Position numbers and translations under genes: made by a program. From CAVSQX01 sp963730225 (GTDB lineage Bacteria; Planctomycetota; Phycisphaerae; Tepidisphaerales; Tepidisphaeraceae), in contig CAVSQX010000002.1 of NCBI GenBank assembly GCA_963730225.1, positions 1 through 64,000 on the forward strand: 64,000 nucleotides of DNA, in the 5' to 3' direction. Positions within the stretch are counted from its first letter, which is position 1, and every line of letters starts with the position of its first letter. Below, piece by piece: positions 46,601-55,178 of the stretch. The notes below the pieces were generated by a model. That model was not told the DNA's origin, made no database searches, and saw only the letters and a list, made by a program, of their open reading frames with translations.

Positions 46601-47506
46601 ACACCGACCTATCAACTCGCGCTGGCGCAGGTGCCGTCATTGTCGTTCAGTTTCGGCTCGGGCCACGACACGCTCACGGTCGATTTCACCAACGGCAATC
46701 CCACGCCCGCCGAAGGGCTGCAAATCACCGCCGGCGCGGGCGGCTCCGATGCGATTTCCGCGGCCGGCACGGGCATTAATCCTTTGAATCTCACATCGCT
46801 CAGCCTCGCCGCCGGCGCGACGTTGACGGTTCAAACCCCGGCGAACCACGCCAATCGCGCCGTTCTGCTCGTTTCCGCTTTCTCCCTCGCCTCCACCGGT
46901 CTGCTGAATCTGGGCGCAAACGACATGATCGTCCACAACGGAAATCTCACTCAGCTCACCAGCCAGATTGCCCAGGGATACAACGGCGGACCATGGAACG
47001 GCGTCTCGGGAATCACTTCATCCGCCGCCGCGGCCGCGTCCGACACGGCCCTGGGCATCGAGCTGAACTTCACCGGCTCGCAAGCGTTCACCAGTGCTTT
47101 CGACAACCAGCCCGTTACCTCGACCGACGTGCTTATCAAGTACACGTACTTCGGCGACGCCAATCTCGACGGCGTCGTTAATGGCAGCGACTACACGCTG
47201 ATCGACAACGGCCTGAACAACGCTTTGTCGGGTTGGCACAACGGCGACTTCAACTATGACGGCGTCGTAAACGGCGACGACTACACGCTCATCGACAACG
47301 CATTCAATTCACAAGCAAGCCCCCTGGCGGCCGCCGCTCCGACCGCCGTCGTGGCGATGGAGTCGGACGCAAACACTCAACGCTCAAGTGTTTCTTCAAT
47401 AGGCAATAGGCAATTGGCAATCGGCAATTCCTTCTCAGATCAGTACCTTCTCAAACGCCACCTTCACCGATTCTACGTCCCGGTTTCCGCTGTCGATGAT
47501 TTGTAA
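43614..47506 (+). pseudogene. GH74-type xyloglucanase with LEPR-XLL leader and dockerin-like tail, frameshifted
   Basis: The first frame (43614 to about 44750) has the LEPR-XLL leader EPLERRLLLSAASYI and the GH74 opening YARTDIGGLYKTT; the second continues with GDGIGNWAATVAINPF, LNSVDFAQSNP and further blades. The shift, near GTGCGCAAAACAGC, needs one added base; the restored product is about 1297 residues. After the propellers come a concanavalin-like domain, a linker module and two Ca-binding dockerin-like repeats (GDANLDGVVNGSDYTLID and GDFNYDGVVNGDDYTLID). The frame runs through a heptamer repeat and 72 bases into the convergent lacI gene. GGAGG precedes the ATG. Confidence 0.85.
47397..47429. 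repeat. Heptanucleotide tandem repeat GGCAATY, copy 6
   Basis: GGCAATA/GGCAATT/GGCAATC heptamers at the 3-prime end of the GH74-dockerin frame, about 20 kb from the other copies. It may have displaced the original stop codon. Confidence 0.75.
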
Positions 47507-48511
47507 AAGCATTTCCACGCACCCTCGGCCCACTTCCCCAAACGGCACGATCAGCGTCGGAATGCTCAATCCGCTGTTGGCTCGAATCTCGCGCTCGTGG
47601 AAACCGATGATTTGCAGATCATCCGGGAATCTCCGCCCGGACCGTTCGCCGGCCATCGCCAGGCACACGGCCTCTTCATATTCGTAGCAAAGCGCCGCCT
47701 GCATGTCGGGAAAATCCTTCAGAAATCGCTCGGCCCGTTGAACCATGTCGCCGCTGGGCGCGCTGTCGCCGCCGTGCGGATGAAACCGCCGATGCGCGTC
47801 CAATCCCGATGCTTCCATCTGCGTCGCAAATCCCTTGAACCGGTCCCCCGCCGAGAAGTGTCCCGCCGGCGAAAACAATCGGCTGAAAAATCCGATCCGC
47901 TTGTACCCACGCTCCGCCAGCCAGCGCACCCCCATCGCCGCTCCACCGATCTCGTCGGGATAAACCGCCCGCAGCCGGCGCTTGAGATTCAGCCACACAC
48001 ACGGCAGCGGCTGCGCCTCGAAATACTCCACCAGCTTCTCTGGAAACGCCGGCAGCAGATTCACGATCAATCCATCCACCGCCGTTTCCCGAAACAGTTG
48101 CGGCACCAGTTGCGGGTTGTTGATCTTGCTCGCCGGCAGCTCGTTGAAAATCAACCGCCATTCCAGCGGGTCCAGCGTCGCATGAATTCCATTCAAGCCC
48201 GAGATCGGATACCAGTCCGTGCCCAGATCGCCGCAGGTGACAAACGCCACCGCGCAGAACCGGCCCCGCAGCACCGATCGCGCCGCCGCATTGGGCCGAT
48301 ACCCCAACTCCAGCGCGATCTGGCGGATGCGCTGGCTCCGCTTGGCGATCGCCGGGCGATTCTCCTTGTTTTTGCCGTTGAGGACCCGAGACACCGTCCC
48401 CGGCGAAACCCCCGCGCTCTGGGCCACCTGCTCGATCGTGATGCTCTGCGCTCGGCCCAAATTTCCGTTGGTTAACCGTATAACATCCGCTGACCCTGGC
48501 AAATCGCTCAT
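47435..48511 (-). CDS. LacI-family transcriptional regulator
   Basis: About 358 residues. Helix-turn-helix: ITIEQVAQSAGVSPGTVSRV, then LGYRPNAAARSV and a sensor domain (RFCAVAFVTCGDLG, ETAVDGLIVNLLPAF, ERGYKRIGFFSRL). The ATG at 48511 gives the usual spacing to the helix-turn-helix; the frame is open to 48571. A near-operator site lies just upstream, suggesting autoregulation. It converges on the GH74-dockerin gene and is divergent from the pseudopilin gene. Confidence 0.9.
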   Translation of the reverse strand: MSDLPGSADVIRLTNGNLGRAQSITIEQVAQSAGVSPGTVSRVLNGKNKENRPAIAKRSQRIRQIALELGYRPNAAARSVLRGRFCAVAFVTCGDLGTDWYPISGLNGIHATLDPLEWRLIFNELPASKINNPQLVPQLFRETAVDGLIVNLLPAFPEKLVEYFEAQPLPCVWLNLKRRLRAVYPDEIGGAAMGVRWLAERGYKRIGFFSRLFSPAGHFSAGDRFKGFATQMEASGLDAHRRFHPHGGDSAPSGDMVQRAERFLKDFPDMQAALCYEYEEAVCLAMAGERSGRRFPDDLQIIGFHEREIRANSGLSIPTLIVPFGEVGRGCVEMLLQIIDSGNRDVESVKVAFEKVLI

Positions 48512-48551
48512 GTATACTTTCCCGTAGCGTTTCCCCTCCCTGAATATATTT

Positions 48552-48563
48552 AGAAACGTTTGC
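48552..48563. promoter_or_regulatory. Candidate LacI-family operator upstream of lacI-type gene
   Basis: AGAAACGTTTGC, two mismatches from GCAAACGTTTGC, 41 bases upstream of the regulator start. A weaker site GCAAGCGGTTTC at 48632-48643 lies before the pseudopilin gene. Confidence 0.4.
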
Positions 48564-48713
48564 AAATGCAAAAGAGTTCTGCTAGAATAATTTAGGTTAA
48601 TGGCGGTATCCGTCCGTTTCCCGATAAATCGGCAAGCGGTTTCTGAGGTGAAAGATTGAGGATTTCTTTCGGGGTGTGAGATATTTGTGAATGCGACGTG
48701 TGCGGAGACGCTT

Positions 48714-49651
48714 ATGAACAGACCATCTCAACGACGCGCTTTCACGTTGGTTGAGTTGCTGGTGGTGATTGGCATCATCGCACTCCTGATTGGAATGTTG
48801 CTTCCCGCGCTGAAGCGGGCGCGCGAGCAGGCAAATATTGTCGCCTGCGCCTCCAACATGCGGCAGGTTGGGCTGGCGTTCGCGATGTACCTGAACGACT
48901 ACAAATACACTTATCCGCCGCTTTGGTATCCAGACAATCTCATGGACAGCATGGGTTACGGCGACCCTGGCAATAACGAGTCATTCGTAACTTTGCTCGC
49001 CAGGTACTTGGGCTCACACGCGACAGATCCCCATCTCGACGCATCGCTGGGCGTGTTTCAGTGCCCATCGGACGTATTGCAACGGGAATATGACTGGTTG
49101 CCGACGACCGCCGGCCCGCTGTCCTATGTTATGCCGCAAAGTTACGGTCCCGACAACATTTACTACAACATTCGGATCCTTCCCCCCGCGCGCCGGCCTC
49201 GCGCGGGCCCACGGCGGGCCAAACCCTGAACCGGGGTATCGGACAGACGTTTGCCATTATTAGCGACGATTATCCCATGTGGGTGAAAGTGAGCATGGTT
49301 CGCCCGTCGGCAAGGGCCCTGCTGCTGATCGAGCGCGCATACACAGAGTCCGTGCAAAGCGCCTTTTGGGAACTCGGCCTCGAATGCAATCGACCGGGTA
49401 GCCAGATTTGGCCGGACGGAACCATAGCTCACGGAAATCCCCTGCTGCATTCAGACCCGGGGCAACTAACCAAGTCCCCTGTCGCCAAGTTCAACTACTT
49501 GTATTGCGACAACCATGTCGAATTCTCAGCACCGCGCGATACGGTCTATGACCCGACAACTGTCTGGTACCCCGACAATGCCACGTACTGGATTGGGGGA
49601 GACAACAACTGGACGATTCTCCCCTACTTATACCACAATCCTGGCTATTAG
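48714..49651 (+). pseudogene. Pseudopilin-like (H-X9-DG type) protein broken by a GC-rich insertion
   Basis: The start has GGAG upstream and a type IV prepilin-type N-terminus RRAFTLVELLVVIGIIALL, the substrate of prepilin peptidase, followed by the conserved MLLPALKRAREQA and SNMRQVGLAFAMYLND. At about 49175-49225 a GC-rich segment with CCCACGGCGGGCC shifts the frame and ends the product at 49229. The downstream frame resumes family sequence (GIGQTFAIISDDYPMWVKVS, AKFNYLYCDNHVEF) to 49651. Planctomycete genomes carry many such paralogues. Confidence 0.78.
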
Positions 49652-49708
49652 GGCGTAGGTGACGGACCTGCCCAGCGATCATGGGCTTTGCTGCGCCCGG
49701 AAGACACC

Positions 49709-50197
49709 ATGGGAATTCGTGAGACAATCAGCCAAAAGCCCGCGCTGGCAGGCGGGGTCGGAGTTCTGCTCCTTGTAGGAGCGGTGGCTTATATCGTCCG
49801 CTCCGTCATGCCCTCATCGGCGTACGCGCAGGGTTACTTCACGACCGACGACGGTCAAAGCCTCTTCACCGCCGACATGGACACTCCAACGCCGTTCGAT
49901 CATTACGGTCGCTCCGCCTATCGAGCATGGGTGTTTACTTGCGACGGCGGAAAAACCAAATTCGTCGGATATCTGGAGCGCTACACACCCAAAGCTCGGG
50001 ACAGGATCGCCCAGGAGTTAAAGGAGGTCGAATCCGGCGCGCGCCGCGGTTCGCCATCGATTGGCCCCGCCGACTCCGAAGTAAAAAAGCCCGGAGCCGA
50101 CAATCCTTGGGTAAGTCGCTCCAACTACCAGGCCGCGGCGAAGATCACCAACGTGCAATGCCCCGATGGCGGCCAGATCGAAATGGTTCGGCCCTGA
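49709..50197 (+). CDS. Single-pass membrane protein of unknown function
   Basis: About 162 residues: MGIRETISQKPALAGGVG, one transmembrane helix (VLLLVGAVAYIVRSVM), then an extracytoplasmic domain with FTTDDGQSLFTADMDTPTP and a Cys pair (FTCDGGK .. NVQCPDGG). It follows the pseudopilin gene by about 60 bases, a pairing I associate with planctomycete pseudopilin loci. The start at 49709 is preferred to 49688 because the polar n-region is shorter. Confidence 0.7.
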   Translation: MGIRETISQKPALAGGVGVLLLVGAVAYIVRSVMPSSAYAQGYFTTDDGQSLFTADMDTPTPFDHYGRSAYRAWVFTCDGGKTKFVGYLERYTPKARDRIAQELKEVESGARRGSPSIGPADSEVKKPGADNPWVSRSNYQAAAKITNVQCPDGGQIEMVRP

Positions 50198-50205
50198 CAA
50201 ACCAA

Positions 50206-50247
50206 CAAAGAAAAACGGCGGCTCGGCCGTCGTCGGCCGAACCGCCG
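50206..50247 (-). terminator. Rho-independent terminator for the PEP-CTERM/dockerin gene
   Basis: On the minus strand a 13-base GC-rich stem (CGGCGGTTCGGCC paired with GGCCGAGCCGCCG, one bulge-like mismatch) is followed by TTTTTCTTTG. It sits 22 bases past the stop at 50269 and may also serve the convergent gene ending at 50197. Confidence 0.75.
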
Positions 50248-50268
50248 CTGCGGAGGGCTACCAATTCG

Positions 50269-52730
50269 TTAGCGGCTGCGCCGTCGCCGCATCGCCAGCG
50301 CCAGTGATCCGATTCCCAGCAATCCCAAACTCGCCGGTTCGGGCACGGCTACCGATGCCGATGGCGAGGCGATCTGCTCCGCCGCGATGCCGGTGATCTG
50401 CGCTCCCTGCGTGTTGAAGGCGTTGTCGATGAGCGTGTAGTCGTCGCCGTTGACCACGCCGTCGTAATTAAAATCGCCGTTGTGCCAGCCAGTCAGGTTG
50501 TTGTTAAACCCGTTGTCGATCAGCGTGTAGTCGCTGCCGTTGACGACGCCGTCGAGATTGGCATCGCCGAAGTACGTGTATTTCACCAGCACGTCGGTGC
50601 TGGTTACCGGTTGGCCCTCGAACGTGCTGAGCAGTGCGGCGCTTCCGTTGCTGTTCAACTCGACGCCCAGTGCGGTATTCGTCGTCCCGGCGGCCGTCGA
50701 TGAAGTGATTCCGACCGCTCCGTTCCAGTGGCCGCCGTTGTAGCCGACGGCGATTTCGCTGGTGATGGCCGAAGCGCTGCCGTTGTGCACGATCATCGAG
50801 TTGTTCGTCAGATCGAGCAGCCCCAGATTGTTGCCCGAGCCGTCCTGCTGGAAGGTCAGCGAGTTGAGCACGCTCACGCCGCTGGCGGAGCCGTTGCTGG
50901 CGATTTGGACTTCACCGCCGCTGGTCGGCGTGCTGTTTTGCACGTTGCCGATGGTCAGACCGACGCCGCGGATGTTGCTCACCGTCAGCGTGCCGCCGTT
51001 GATCTTGTTGAAGCTGCCCGAAGTGGTGGAGGAGACCGTTCCCAGGCCGACGTTGTTGCCGGCCGTGTCGATCGTGCCGCCGTTGGCTGTCACGACGACG
51101 TTCTGCGTTCCGGTGAAGCTTGCCCGCGCCTGAAGAATGCCGCCGTCGAGAATCACCATGTTGGTGGCGCTGCCGTCGCCCAGTTCGTCGGCCGCGTCCA
51201 CCTGCAAGACGAATTGTGCCGGAGCGGTCATGTATGTTGTGCCCGCTGGGAACGAGCTGCCGGCCGTCATCGTTCCAAAGAAACCGCTGTTGTTTCCATA
51301 GAACTGCGCGATGTTTCCGTAAATCACCTGGCTGGTATCGGTGGAAGTATCTCCTTCACCAATGACGATGCTCCCGCCACCGCTGAAGTTGCCCGAGTAG
51401 GCCATGTTGCTCGGTGCCGTGCCCCCGAGATATTCCGCGGTGTAAAGCGTCCCGCCGACGGGAACATTGATGAAGCTGGTGGAATCACCGCCGAGGCTGT
51501 TGGTGTTCCACACGTTTTTGCCGAGATTAACCGTGCTGCCGGTGAGCGCCGTGATCCCGTACAGAAAACCGCCCGAGGAGCCGTCGATGAAAGTCACCGT
51601 GGCGCCATTGTCATTCAGCGAGAGGTGCAGGCTGGCGCCGAACGTGAGGGTTCCGCCTACCGTTTGGCCCGAAAGCGGCGAGAGAACATTGATGCTTCCG
51701 TAACTGCTGTCGCTGAAGTTCGGGATCGTCAGCGAAGCGCCGGCGGCCATTCCGAAATAGAACGTGCTGCCGGAAGTGCTGACGGGAACGTTAATCGCAT
51801 GGCTGCCGGAATCCGCGTCAATTTCCGTGGCGACGGCCAGCGACCCGCCCGTGCCACTGGTGCCGGCGTTGATCGTGTAGTTCACGATCGGGCTGCCGTT
51901 GGCGTTACCGAAGGTAATCAGCGTGGCCGCGGCCGGATTCGAGAGCGTCACCGTCGGATTGGCCGTGATGGCGCCGCCGTTGTTGTCGAACGTGATCTGC
52001 GATCCGGCGCCGCCGGGAATGTTGGGATTGGAACCCCAATTCGTCGCCGTCTCCCACGCGCTGCTTCCATTGGTCACCCAGTTCGTGGTTTCGGTTTGAA
52101 AGGTTGCCGGCGGCGCCAGAATCGCCTGGACATTGTCCAGGTACATCGTCTCGTTCCCCGCGGAGTATCCGCCGCCGATCTGGAAGTTGATCGACGTCGG
52201 ATTGGCCGAAGTGGCCAGCACGGAGGTAATCGACGCAGGCAGCGTCCAGGTCAGAGTCGTTTCGTTGCCGATCGACGGAGACTCGGAATAAGCATAGCTG
52301 TCCACCGATACGTAGCCGCCAATGTCCGTGTTGTTCAGCGCCAAATCCCACTGTTGGTAGTAGCCGAACGAGCCACCGGGAGTATAGACATCAATGCTTA
52401 TACTGCTGGCCCCGGCCAGATCGGTCGTGATGGCCATCGTCTGCGGCGAGGCGAGCATGTCGCTGTAGTCCGGCCCGGTGCCGGTATTAGTTGCGCTGGG
52501 ACCAACTATCCCAACTGTAACTGCCGTTGGTGACACCAGTGGTAGTGCTGAAACCAAGTGAGGCGAACGCCGGCTGAACGACCGTCCAGCCGTCCGTCGT
52601 GTTCTCCCACGACTCAATGAGAATATTGCTTTGCTGCTGAAGCAGCCGCACTGATCGACAATATTGCCGCTGCCGCCGCAGTCGTAACGATCAATGCTCG
52701 ACAGCGCCGAACACCGCTTGTTTGAACCAT
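50269..52730 (-). pseudogene. PEP-CTERM protein with autotransporter-like repeats and dockerin-like tail, two frameshifts
   Basis: The original start is ATG 52730 with GGAGG nearby; the leader reads MVQTSGVRRCRALIVTTAA and then stops. One extra A at 52630-52632 and one extra C at 52510-52512 (plus strand) break the N-terminus; removing both gives one 819-residue frame. Order: signal, domain shared with the 35646 protein (NILIESWENTTDGWTV, ISIDVYTPGGSFGYYQQWD), a beta-repeat region resembling autotransporter-associated repeats (TNWGSNPNIPGG, NGGTIDTAGNNVGLG), two dockerin-like repeats, and a PEP-CTERM tail (VPEPASLGLLGIGSLAL). From 52617 on the frame is intact. Confidence 0.85.
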
Positions 52731-52888
52731 GATTGACCTCCGCTTGTTGCCAATGCCCAATCGAAATGCCATCCGCCGCGACATAGACTCGCCTCCGATA
52801 GATTTGATGAAATGAAGCGGTTAGAAACCCGCCAGCTATCCGCCATTGCCCTCCAAAGCGTAAGCGAAATCCGTCAGAACCCTATTTC

Positions 52889-52902
52889 AGCAAGCGCTTG
52901 CT
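52889..52902. promoter_or_regulatory. Candidate LacI-family operator, perfect 14-bp palindrome
   Basis: AGCAAGCGCTTGCT, exactly self-complementary, 159 bases upstream of the PEP-CTERM/dockerin start. Its centre CG with flanking GCAA/TTGC is typical of LacI-family sites. Confidence 0.65.
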
Positions 52903-52926
52903 AGTATAACAACTCAATTCCTATTT

Positions 52927-52938
52927 GCAAACGTTTGC
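52927..52938. promoter_or_regulatory. Candidate LacI-family operator, perfect 12-bp palindrome
   Basis: GCAAACGTTTGC, exactly self-complementary, 38 bases centre to centre from the site at 52889. Paired sites at this spacing fit looping or cooperative binding. Confidence 0.65.
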
Positions 52939-53020
52939 GCCGAATTTACTGGATATTGAAATATTGCGAAAATCACGTCAGTGAGACCGACTATTTCTCG
53001 ATATAATATATTGTAAATAA

Positions 53021-53040
53021 TCATGTTGTGGATAACATGA
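53021..53040. repeat. 20-bp inverted repeat
   Basis: TCATGTT and AACATGA flank a 6-base centre. It lies in the AT-rich part of the divergent region and could be an operator for another regulator. Confidence 0.45.
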
Positions 53041-53320
53041 TATTCGGACCGATGATGTCTCTTCGGACGCCGTAATTCGATAATTCGGATTCTTATTGAT
53101 ATTGCCGTGCCTCAACCGCCCCCGTTTGCCGGGGCTGATAGGGTGGCGCTTTTGACCAAAAGTGTTACCTTTTGTTCCCACACAGCCTGTCGAAATAAAT
53201 TCTCCCGCCTTCGCCTCCGAAAAATCAGTGCGATTCAGCAACCGTTTCCATCATCCGCGAATCTTGAATTCGCCGTTCCGCTTCGCTACGGTTCCCCACC
53301 CGGTTCTCAGGAGTCGCCCG

Positions 53321-54514
53321 ATGGTCCAGCTTGCCGACAGAATGCGTTTGATTTCCGAGTCGATCACATTGGCCGTCAGCGCCAAGGCGGCGGCTCTGAA
53401 AAAATCCGGCGTTGATGTTGTCGGCTTCGGCGCCGGCGAACCGGACTTCGACACGCCCGCTTTCATCAAAGACGCCGCCAAGACCGCTCTCGACAAGGGC
53501 CAAACCAAGTACACGCCCACTCCCTGTCTACCGGAATTGCGTATCGCCATCGCCAAGAAATTCAACGACGAAAATGCCCTGCCCTATTCCCCCGAGCAGA
53601 TCACCGTCGGCGCCGGCGGAAAGCATTGTTTGTACATGGCCTTCATGGCCGTCCTGAATCCCGGCGATGAAGTGCTGATCCCCGCGCCGTTCTGGGTCAG
53701 CTATCCCGAACAGGCCAAGCTGGCCGGTGGAACGATCAAAATTCTGCGCGGGCAGGAAAGCAACGGCTTCAAAATCACGCCGAAGGAATTGGCCGGCGCG
53801 ATCGGTCCCAAAACCCGCGTGCTGATTCTCAACAGCCCCAGCAACCCCGGCGGCCACGCTTACTCTCCTGACGAGCTCAAAGCCCTGGCCGAAGTGGTGG
53901 CCAATCATCCGCAATTGATCGTCTTCAGCGACGAGATCTACGAAAAGCTCGTCTACGACGGCCTGAAGTTCGTCAGTTTCGCCACGCTGCATCCATCGCT
54001 CATGGATCGCACGCTGACCTTCAACTGCCACAGCAAAAGCTTTGCGATGACCGGTTGGCGCGTCGGTTACGTCGGCGGGCCGAGGCAGGTGATCGATGCG
54101 ATGAACAAGTTGCAGAGCCAGATGTGCAGCCACATCACCAGCTTCGTGCAGATTCCAGCCGCCATTGCCCTGAGCGATCCGCGCGGCCGGGAAAGCATCG
54201 AAACGATGCGGCGCGAATTCGAGAAACGCGGCCGGCACATGCACCAGCGCCTGTCGGCCCTGCCGAAGATCACCTGTGTTAAGCCACAGGGGGCGTTTTA
54301 CTGTTTCCCCAACGTCAGCGCGTACTTCGGAAAGCGCGACATCAAAGACGCCATCAGTTTTTCCGCGCAGTTGCTCGAGCAGGCCCACGTCGCCGTGGTG
54401 CCCGGCAACGACAGCGGATTTGACACGCATGTGCGTCTGAGCTTCGCCACCAGCATGGAGCAGATCGACAAGGGAATCGATCGCATCGCGCAGTTCCTCA
54501 AATCCCTGGAATAA
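53321..54514 (+). CDS. Pyridoxal-phosphate aminotransferase, class I (aspartate aminotransferase-like)
   Basis: About 397 residues. Fold-type I aminotransferase motifs: VVGFGAGEPDFDTP at the N-terminus, AGGKHCLYMAFMAVLNPGDE, LNSPSNPGGHAYS, VFSDEIYEKLVYDG with the PLP-pairing Asp, FNCHSKSFAMTGWRVGY with the Schiff-base Lys, and VRLSFATS with the carboxylate-binding Arg. Likely transaminates aspartate or a related amino acid to 2-oxoglutarate. ATG 53321 has CAGGAG upstream; the frame is open to 53162. Confidence 0.92.
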   Translation: MVQLADRMRLISESITLAVSAKAAALKKSGVDVVGFGAGEPDFDTPAFIKDAAKTALDKGQTKYTPTPCLPELRIAIAKKFNDENALPYSPEQITVGAGGKHCLYMAFMAVLNPGDEVLIPAPFWVSYPEQAKLAGGTIKILRGQESNGFKITPKELAGAIGPKTRVLILNSPSNPGGHAYSPDELKALAEVVANHPQLIVFSDEIYEKLVYDGLKFVSFATLHPSLMDRTLTFNCHSKSFAMTGWRVGYVGGPRQVIDAMNKLQSQMCSHITSFVQIPAAIALSDPRGRESIETMRREFEKRGRHMHQRLSALPKITCVKPQGAFYCFPNVSAYFGKRDIKDAISFSAQLLEQAHVAVVPGNDSGFDTHVRLSFATSMEQIDKGIDRIAQFLKSLE

Positions 54515-54523
54515 TTTTGTTTC

Positions 54524-54612
54524 CCCCCACGGCGGCCCAGAGCGCCAGCGCCGGGCCGCATCCGGGCCGGCGCTACGCTTCGCTTCGCTCTGGCCCGGCG
54601 TGGTGGCGCTCT
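54524..54612. repeat. GC-rich inverted-repeat element with CCCACGGCGG core
   Basis: CCCACGGCGGCCC leads into an imperfect hairpin whose arms are CCAGAGCG and CGCTCTGG with inner GCGCCGG/CCGGCGC. Similar cores occur at 18069 and 49207. It lies between the aminotransferase stop and the MarR gene and is translated in the MarR frame, so it probably inserted at the 3-prime end of that gene. Confidence 0.55.
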
Positions 54613-54613
54613 T

Positions 54614-55126
54614 TTGCCCGTGCGGCTTGCGCGCCTTGACCAACAAGCGATTGAACTCCGACAACTCCGCCTCGGTCATCTCGCTGAAAACGTGCCGATG
54701 CAACTCGCAGATCGGCTCATCCAGCGAGTTGACCAATTCCAGCCCCTTGCGTGTCAGGCCGACATAAACCACCCGACGATCCTCTTTGCACCGGGTCCGC
54801 GCGACCAATCCCGCCGCTTCCAGACCATCCACCAGCCGGGTGATGTCCGGCACCCGCGTGATCAGCCGCTGGGCGATCTCCAGGCTGGGCAATCCGTGTT
54901 TTCCACATTCGCCCGTTTTTCGGCTGCCGCGCAGGATTCGCAGAATGTTGTACTTCGCCGGCGAAATGCCGTGTTTTTTGAACAGCCCTTCGCCGGGGGC
55001 CGTCAGCTCGGCGTAGGTGCGCATCAGATTCAGAAATGCTTCTTCGGCCGGCGAGGCGAACGGCAGGCGCTTCTTGATTTCCTCCGCCAGACCGCTCACC
55101 TGCGCGATGGGTTTGCCGGGTTGCAC
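54614..55126 (-). CDS. MarR-family transcriptional regulator, native stop missing
   Basis: About 171 residues of MarR-like sequence: LFKKHGISPAKYNILRIL, LPSLEIAQRLITRVPDITRL (winged helix recognition), AAGLVARTRCKEDRRVVYV (wing) and LTRKGLELVNSL, with the C-terminal dimer helix. There is no stop after it: the frame continues through the GC-rich element and antisense to the aminotransferase as far as 53528 (532 codons). I mark only the part with family character. GTG start at 55126. A LacI-type site lies 40 bases upstream. Confidence 0.8.
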
Positions 55127-55165
55127 ACACTAACAATAAACCCGGCGGTTTGATCGAGTCAACAA

Positions 55166-55177
55166 GCAAACGCTTGC
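55166..55177. promoter_or_regulatory. Candidate LacI-family operator upstream of the MarR gene
   Basis: GCAAACGCTTGC fits GCAARCGYTTGC fully, with extended arms AAGCAA/TTGCTT. It lies between the TPR lipoprotein stop (55179) and the MarR start (55126). Confidence 0.55.
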
Positions 55178-55178
55178 T

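Larger units (their letters stand above)
52731..53320. other. 590-bp divergent regulatory region
   Basis: No gene is supported. The region holds two perfect LacI-type palindromes and an AT-rich stretch around 52960-53040 that likely includes promoters for the PEP-CTERM gene on one side and the aminotransferase on the other. Confidence 0.5.

Noticed and set aside
50728..52533. 601-codon open frame antisense to the PEP-CTERM/dockerin gene
   Set aside because: Arg/Ala/Val-rich shadow with no domains; the opposite strand has recognisable repeats, dockerin and PEP-CTERM tail.
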